This document shows positions 50,401-59,400 of a stretch of 64,000 nt of DNA, one piece after another (the stretch's first letter is position 1; the number at the start of each line of letters is the position of its first letter). Under the pieces are notes generated by a model that was not told the DNA's origin, searched no databases, and saw only the letters and a program-made list of their open reading frames with translations. Origin of the DNA: Lutraria lutraria. Taxonomy: Eukaryota > Mollusca > Bivalvia > Venerida > Mactridae. The stretch covers positions 41,451,083 through 41,515,082 of the forward strand of contig OZ026835.1 in assembly GCA_964023205.1 (NCBI GenBank), read 5' to 3'. The translations under genes were made by a program, and so were the position numbers.

Positions 50401-53400
50401 AATATTTTCTGTCAATTGACCAAACTCCCAGTCAGAAACACTGACCATCAATATCCGAAGTGAATCTAATAGTCAACTTACCATTTCTGATATTTAACAC
50501 TAAGGAAGCCATTAAAGACTTCACCAAGTGAGCCGACATGATGTAGATTATCGAGTATGATCACGCTAGGTAACTCTGCCATACTCGTGTTCTCACATTG
50601 CTCGGCAATGTTGGCAAGATATTGGCGTAACTCTTTAGCTGTCTTGTGATCGACATTAAATGTAGCAACTGAACCCGCAGTCAACTCTTTACCAGATCTG
50701 TGAATAGATAAAATTAATGTTTCAATAAAATGCTTAATGTATCAGATGAGAACATTATCCTTCAGGTGGTTAAAAATATACACTTACATGTCATACATTT
50801 ATATAGTCTTTAAAGGCAAAATTTAAACAAGAGGGCCATGATGGCCCTATAAATGCTCACCAGGAGAAAAGGTCATTTGGAGATTAACATTGTTGAAGTT
50901 TTCTATACGAGTCTAAGTAAGATCAAGTGACCGATCTGGGCTGTTTTTTATCCCATGGCCATTATATGAACAGATTTAAAAGAGGTCCATTAGACAAAGC
51001 TAGATACCAAATATCTTAGCTCTAGACCTTGTGGTTTTGGAGAAGATTTATTAAATTTTCCTATATAAAATAGAATAAACCCCAGGGCAGGGCTAATTTT
51101 GACCCCGGGGCCATAATTTGAACAAACTTGGTAGAGGTCCACTAGACAATGCCACATACCAAATATCTAAGCTCTAGGCCTTGCGGTTTCGGAGAAGAAG
51201 ATTTTTTTAATTTTCCTATATAAGTCTATATAAATCAAGTGACCCCCGGGGCGGGGCCATTTTTGACCCTAGGGCAATAATTTGAACAAACTTGGTAGAG
51301 GTCCACTTGACAATGCTACATACCAAATATCTTAGCTCTAGGCCTTGTGGTTTCGGAGAAGAAGATTTTTTAAATTTTCCTATATTAAATAGAATAAACT
51401 CCAGGGCAGGGCCAATTTTGACCCTAGGGCAATAATTTGAACAAACTTGGTAGAGGTCTACTAGATAATGCTACATACCAAATATCTTAGCTCTAGGCCT
51501 TGTGGTTTCGGAGAAGATTTTTTTAAATTTTCCTATATAAAATAGAATAAACCCCAGGGCAGGGCTAATTTTGACCCCGGGGCCATAATTTGAACAAACT
51601 TGGTAGAGGTCCACTAGACAATGCCACATACCAAATATCTAAGCTCTAGGCCTTGTGGTTTCGGAGAAGATTTTTTAAATTTTCCTATATAAGTCTATAT
51701 AAATCAAGTGACCCCCGGGGCGGGGCCAATTTTGACCCTAGGGCAATAATTTGAACAAACTTGGTAGAGGTCCACTAGACAATGCTACATACCAAATATC
51801 TTAGCTCTAGGCCTTGTGGTTTCGGAGAAGATTTTTTAAAATTTTCCTATATAAAATAGAATAAACCCCAGGGCAGGGCTAATTTTCACCCCGGGGCCAT
51901 AATTTGAACAAACTTGGTAGAGGTCCACTAGACAATGCCACATACAAAATATCTAAGCTTTAGGCCTTGCGGTTTCGGAGAAGAAGATTTTTTAAATTTT
52001 CCTATATAAGTCTATATAAATCAAGTGACCCCCGGGGCGGGGCCATTTTTGACCCTAGGGCAATAATTTGAACAAACTTGGTAGAGGTCCACTTGACAAT
52101 GCTACATACCAAATATCTTAGCTCTAGGCCTTGTGGTTTCGGAGAAGAAGATTTTTTAAATTTTCCTATATTAAATAGAATAAACTCCAGGGCAGGGCCA
52201 ATTTTGACCCCGGGGCCATAATTTGAACAAACTTGGTAGAGGTCCACTAGACAATGCCACATACAAAATATCTAAGCTCTAGGCCTTGCGGTTTCGGAGA
52301 AGAAGATTTTTTTAATTTTCCTATATAAGTCTATATAAATCAAGTGACCCCAGGGGCGGGGCCAATTTTGACCCTAGGGGAATAATTTGAACAAACTTGG
52401 TAGAGGTCCACTAGAATATGCTACACACCAAATATCAAAGCTCTAGGCATTGTAGTTTTTGACAAGAAGATTTTTTAAATTTCCTATATAAGTCTATGTA
52501 AAATCAAGTTACCCCCGGGGCGGAGCCAATTTTGACCCCAGGGGAATAATTTGAACAAACTTTGTAGAGTTCCATTAGACAATGCTACATACCAAATATC
52601 TCAGCTCTAGGCCCTGTGGTTTCAGACAAGAAGATTTTTTAAGTTTTTTCTATTTGTTGCCATAGCAACCAGAATTTTTAATGAAATTTAATTTTTTGAA
52701 CAACTTTGAAAGGGGACCCCCAAGGATCATTCCAGCAATGTTTGGTTGCAATCGGCATAGCGGTGAAGGAGGAGATGTTGTTTTAAGTAAACATGGATGC
52801 CACATAATCGTAACGACGCACGATGGACGCAGGGCGATCACAAAAGCTCAACCTGAGCACATTCGTGCTCTGGTGAGCTAAAAATAAACTACATTGGTTT
52901 TTTTTTTGTATCATTTGTTTTTATGGAAAGTTTTTCAACAATTTTCTAGTTGGCTGATTCACCTAACAAGTTTTTCTGGATGGTATTGTAACCAGCACTA
53001 ACAAGGAACTGGCAACTTCTCAACAAGTGGAGGAAAATCAACATTGTGTTCAGATTTTCATGGAAGGATATGAAATCAAACCTGGTTTGCCGGGTTACAA
53101 ATCCTGAGTACTAACCACTGTAACACAGTGGCAGCTCAATCGGTCTCTACAGTGACGTAGTCTTTCATATGAGGTGATATGGATAGTGCAATGGTTAATT
53201 GTTAAGTGATGTTTTATTGCACCTACCTGAGCACTAAATGTTCTGCCAACTTTTGAGCAAGGTAAGTTTTTCCTGTTCCACTTGGACCACAAAGTATTAT
53301 ACGACGATGTTCCATCAGTAGTGAGATATAACGTTGTACGATAGACTTGGGTATCAGAGTCTCAAATGCCAGGGAGTCCACACTGTTCTGTTTGGTACCT

Positions 53401-56400
53401 GTACATATACATGATGATTATGAACATTAACATTTCTGGCACAATCAAACTGACTATAGATTAACTTGGTATCAAAATATAATAATTATTCTGTGTGAAA
53501 TTACAATATTCTGAAAGGATAGTATACCGATATTCACAATCTAGTTACTTCCCTTAGTTGCATTTAATTTTCATGCAATACATTATATAGACAATCAGAA
53601 TATTCAAGTCAGATCAAAAACTTTTGTACAAGTAATTAATGGAAATACCTACTGGACAGCAATTTAAGGTTCAAAGATATCAGTACACGAATACATTAAA
53701 TGTTTTTTTTGGTATTTTTTACTTTTCTGTGAGACACCAACAATCTTTTTTTGTTATAAATTCGAACAGTACAATGCTGTCCCTCAGGTAACTCTCTCAA
53801 ACATCAAGAAATTTTCTTGAATCAAGAAATAACTAAAATTGAAGTTAATAATTAATACAGTTCATTTAGAAGATAGGTTTTTGAAAGGCCAATTTGAAAA
53901 GCTTACCTTTCAGGCATAATCCTATTTGCATTGTATCACCGACGAGATAACCAATGGGAAGTAACTCTGGTATTTCAGAATCTTTTGTTCGTACAATATC
54001 TCCAATATGATAAGAAAACACACTTTCAGCACTTAGTCCTAGATTTGTCACTGGGTCTATCCGTAAAACATACTCCTGAAAAAATACAGTATTTCATTGA
54101 GAACATGCTAGTTATAATCCATAAAACAAGAGGGCCATGATGGCCCTATAAATGCTCACCAGGAGAAAAGGTCATTTGGAGATTAACATTGTTGAAGTTT
54201 TCTATACGAGTCCAAGTAAGATCAAGTGACCCATCTGGGCCGTTTTTTATCCCATGGCCATTATATGTACAGATTTAAAAGAGGTCCATTAGACAAAGCT
54301 AGATACCAAATATCTTAGCTCTAGGCCTTGTGGTTTCGGAGAAGAAGATTTTTCTAATTTTCCTATATAAAATAGAATAAACCCCAGGGCAGGGCCAATT
54401 TTGACCCTGGGGCCATAATTTCATCAAACTTGGTAGAGGTCCACTAGACAATGCCACATACAAAATATCTAAGCTCTAGGCCTTGCGGTTTCGGAGAAGA
54501 AGATTTTTAAAATTTTCCTATATAAGTCTATATAAATCAAGTGACCCCCGGGGCGGGGCCAATTTTGACCCTAGGGCAATAATTTGAACAAACTTGGTAG
54601 AGGTCCACTAGACAATGCTATATGCCAAATATCTTAGCTCTAGGCCTTGTGGTTTCGGAGAAGAAGATTTTTCAAATTTTCTTATATAAAATAGAATAAA
54701 CCCCAGGGCAGGGCCAATTTTGACCCCGGGGCCATAATTTGAACAAACTTGGTAGAGGTCCACTAGACAATGCCACATACAAAATATCTAAGCTCTAGGC
54801 CTTGCGTTTTTGGAGAAGAAGATTTTTTTAATTTTCCTATATAAGTCTATATAAATCAAGTGACCCCCGGGGCGGGGCCAATTTTGACCCTAGGGCAATA
54901 ATTTGAACAAACTTGGTAGAGGTCCACTAGACTATGCTACACACCAAATATCAAAGCTCTAGGCATTGTTGTTTTTGACAAGAAGATTTTTTAAATTTCC
55001 TATATAAGTCTATGTAAAATCAAGTTACCCCTGGGGCGGAGCCAATTTTGACCCCAGGGGAATAATTTGAACAAACTTTGTAGAGTTCCATTAGACAATG
55101 CCACATACAAAATATCTCAGCTCTAGGCCCTGTGGTTTCGGACAAGAAGATTTTTTAAATTTCCTATAAAAGTCTATGTAAAATCAAGTTACCCCCGGGG
55201 CGGAGCCAATTTTGACCCCAGGGGAATAATTTGAACAAACTTTGTAGAGTTCCATTAGACAATGCTACATACCAAATATCTCAGCTCTAGGCCCTGTGGT
55301 TTTGGACGAGAAGATTTTTTAAGTTTTTTCTATTTGTTGCCATAGCAACCAGAGTTTTTAATGAAATTTAATTTTTTGAACAACTTTGAAAGGGGAACAC
55401 CCAAGGATCATTCCAGCAAAGTTTGGTTGCAATTGGCATAGCGGTGTAGGAGGAGATGTTGTTTTAAGTAAACATGGACGCCACTTCACGACGAACGATG
55501 CACGATGGATGCAGGGCGATCACAAAAGCTCACCTTGAGCACATTCGTGCTCTGGTGAGCTAAAAATATTAAAGCATATCCCATGAAGAATGAAGTTCAC
55601 TTCAGACAAGTAAATGATACGTGTATTTTTTTCCCTGTCACATCAACAGTTTTAGCAGTGGAGAAAGACCATAGGTGTATACTTGGGTAGAACCATTGAC
55701 CTTCCATAAGCTAACTAGGTAGCTTCCCCATATGTGGAATTGTTTGGTCCCGAATGGGATTTCAAATTCTCAGAAGTGAGGGGCTCGTGATTTCCTGTCA
55801 GAGACCATAACTACTCATCCACAGAGTACATAATTGGAGGGCTCAGCACAACACTGTCGTAACTTGTTCTTATTTCAATATGAGTTAAGACACTGTTGCG
55901 TTGAGCCCTCGCATTGTCTCTGGTTAAAGTGAGGTCAGTAAAAACATATCATGAAAGTAGAGAGAATTTGTACACAGAATACAGGACTTAATGCTTTCAG
56001 GGCAATAAATCTTTTCACACTGCCCGACTAAATCACATGTAATATCAAACAGAAAACAAATGAGTACTTACTTTGAATATTTTCCTGACAATATTATCTA
56101 AGATGTCCCATTTTGTTTTCCCACTAACAGCTAGTGAACCTATAGGTACCTCTGCTGCTTTCTGGAATGTATAAATGTAGCAAATAAAAACCTGATCTAT
56201 TTCTTTTACCACTAAAAATCAGTCTAAAACTAAATCATGGTAATTTTTTGTAAAAAGATCAATAAACACAATCATACAAATGTATTGTTTAATAAATGCA
56301 TAATTATGCACATGCTTGACATTACCTCTATGGACGTACAGACAAGGTAATCACTATATGCCAAGAGCAGGGTTCTCAATAAGTTTGTGGCCAAGGGGCC

Positions 56401-59400
56401 CAAAAGCTAGACTAACAGGCCTGAAAGGGGGGGGGGGGGTCCGGGCATTTTCTGGCGATATTTCATGTACTTCTGAGGTTCCTAACCGACCCAAACACAT
56501 TTCTAAACGGCTAAATTGGCCTGCAGCCGACTGTTATTGAGAACCCTGCAAGAGCATTAAAATCTTCAGAATAAAAGATTTTTAAAATGTCTTGATTGTT
56601 TATTGGAAGTTATTTGAATAAAAAAAGTATTTAAAAATGCTCAGGAAACAAGGAGGCTATAACTGAAGCAAAATAAATACACAACTTTATTGATATAATT
56701 ACTAGTAAAATTAAATTGATCATATTTATAAAAGAAAAGAACTTACATCTACTCTAGCCCTGTTTGGGTCTGGATTTGAGCCCAGATGAACTGTGATGGG
56801 GACCCGCCGACCTTCACCTCTGTCTGGAGACTCTTGTATGAGTAAATCAGCTAAAATAGGGAGAATATCAGATTTTTTTTTTTTATCTTTCTACATTACT
56901 ACACACATTTCAGGCTGTAGTAGAATATCTTACAACAGCTGAACGTGCTATTACAAATCAATATAGAGAGTACAGTCAAACCTGTGAACAAAGGCCACTC
57001 TTGGGAAAGAAAGACAAAAGTGGCCTTTATTGACAGGTGGCCTTTATTCAGAGGTGGCTGCTAACACAGGTTTGACTTTATTTGTTATTATATTTTTCAA
57101 ATATCTAGAAAGCCTAAGAAAGGTACTCACACTGACTAGTAACTTTTAATCAATACATTTTTACATTCTTAGCATGATAACCTATAATTTTATATTCTGA
57201 TAGATTGCCGACATTCATCTAAGACAGAGATTCTAACGGGAGATATAAAGAACAATTACGGAGGGAAATACCTACCCAAACTAGTATTTTCTGTAAGACT
57301 GATGGTTCGTTCCAGTGACTCACTGCTTGTACGATTGTGGTGTTGTAACGATGTCTGTGATGAATTAAGAGACTGGGACGAGTGTATCATTCGTGTTAAA
57401 CGATCGTTATCTGACTTTAAGGCACACATTTCATTCTGTAAGATAAAAACAGTATATGCTGAACATGCATAAACTACAAGGTGTTTATAATACTAAAGAG
57501 TCACAATTAGATCATTTTAATGTTAGACATCTCCAAATCAATGCACTTCTAAAAATGCACTTCTTACACTTTCTTAAGACTATGATGAAACTGCCACATC
57601 ACATTGAAGCCTCCCCCCCCCCCCTGCAAAAAAAACACCAACACCTCAATTCTGCAAAACATATTTTTAACACATTAAAGTCATAAAAGATAATCTAACC
57701 CACTTTTTACTGCACAAAAATCTTCAAGTATAATATTTATACTAGTATACCTTCTAAGAAATTTTTTTTTTATCATCTTCATACATTTATGTTCATTCAG
57801 AACTATTTATAATTACCATTACATTTTGGTCAGAAATACAATTCTATGATTATTTAAGGGGAAAATAGGACACAGTATTCCATCAATGTAAAGATAACAA
57901 GTAATACAGTTTATTTCACAGTCTCAGTCTCCGCAAAATGTTCTGATTGCTTTGCAGATTTACAATTTTAGCATCTCCACATAATTGTGTTATCATTTAT
58001 CATCTAAAACATATAACAAGTGTTACATTTTTAATATTTCACAGTCAGGGTTCAACAAACATATTTTATCATCCGTCATGTCTGGCAAAATTTCCTATCC
58101 TTGGATGAATTATTAAAGTTAACAGCAAAACTGATTTTTTTTTATTCCGACGTGAATTTACAGATATCTTACGGTAGTAAACCTTGCTATCGTTCATTGT
58201 TGATAATATATTTGTTTACATGCGATAAACATAATCAAAATGATTAAACATTTCGTAAAATGTATTTTATCTTTGTATGAAATTAAAAGTATATTTTGAT
58301 AGTAAAGAAAGCATATGTTTATCTTAGGAAAACAACCAAACTCTGCTAAATCAATACTGTGCTACAATTTAAAACACACTGATTCATGAAGCAAGTTTAA
58401 TGAACAAAGGACTTAATGAAATTATATTTGTATTTGCCAAATCGTTTTGTCACTAAGAGATAGATTTTCTGTGGCACCACCAATTGTCGAATGTTTACTA
58501 TTTATTTGTTGTTAAACAGTCCATGTGACAACTTAAACCATTGTCATTTCATTGCCATCCAAGAGAGAGAATTATTTTTCATGGTTCTTTAATGTTCCCC
58601 AGTGTAAAGCACCAATATATGCCTAATTAGCTTCCTGTGATTCACTAAACACAGTACTGGTCTTAGTAGTTGGGATGAGGGCAATGAAAAAACCTCCCTG
58701 AAATGTTGGAAGTTTGATTTGAGATTCGAACCTATGACCTTTAAATTTTAGTCCTGTTGTTACCACCAGACAATAGAAAGCATCCTTGAAATATTGGAAG
58801 TCAGATTCGAAATTTGAATCCATGATCTTTAGATTTCAGTCCAGTTTTACTGCAAGACCATAGTGTAAACCCTTTGTTGGGGAGAGAATTATTTTCCAGA
58901 TAGACAAAAGCTAAAACTGTAGCAATATCATTACATGTATACCTTCATTTTATTCATGGTTTCTCTAAGTTGTTCTAACTGATGAGCAGATGACAAAGCT
59001 TCTAATCTTATATCTGTAAGTTTCATATCTTTATCACGTAACTGTTTTCGTAACTCCATTATGGTCACGGAATCTTCACCCTCAGATAAACTAGCAAAAA
59101 TAAAAAATAATAAATTTTATTAATAATGCATCAAAGTTACATAATTATGCAGGTTCCAAGGTACACTCAAATCAAGAAATTAATCGGTTCCATTCGATTT
59201 TACATCAACAATTAATTGGTTTCAGAATTTTGAAACCGCCCATCCCTAATAAAGTCTGTGTTGGAAAGATTTGTAAAACACAGACAGGTAAAAAAATGGA
59301 CAAAAAATAACAATAAACATTTTTTCTCTGTCAAAAAAAAGACAGGTAATAGTAAGTACCCATTTGAAAGGAATTCATAAAACATGCATTTTCTTGAACT

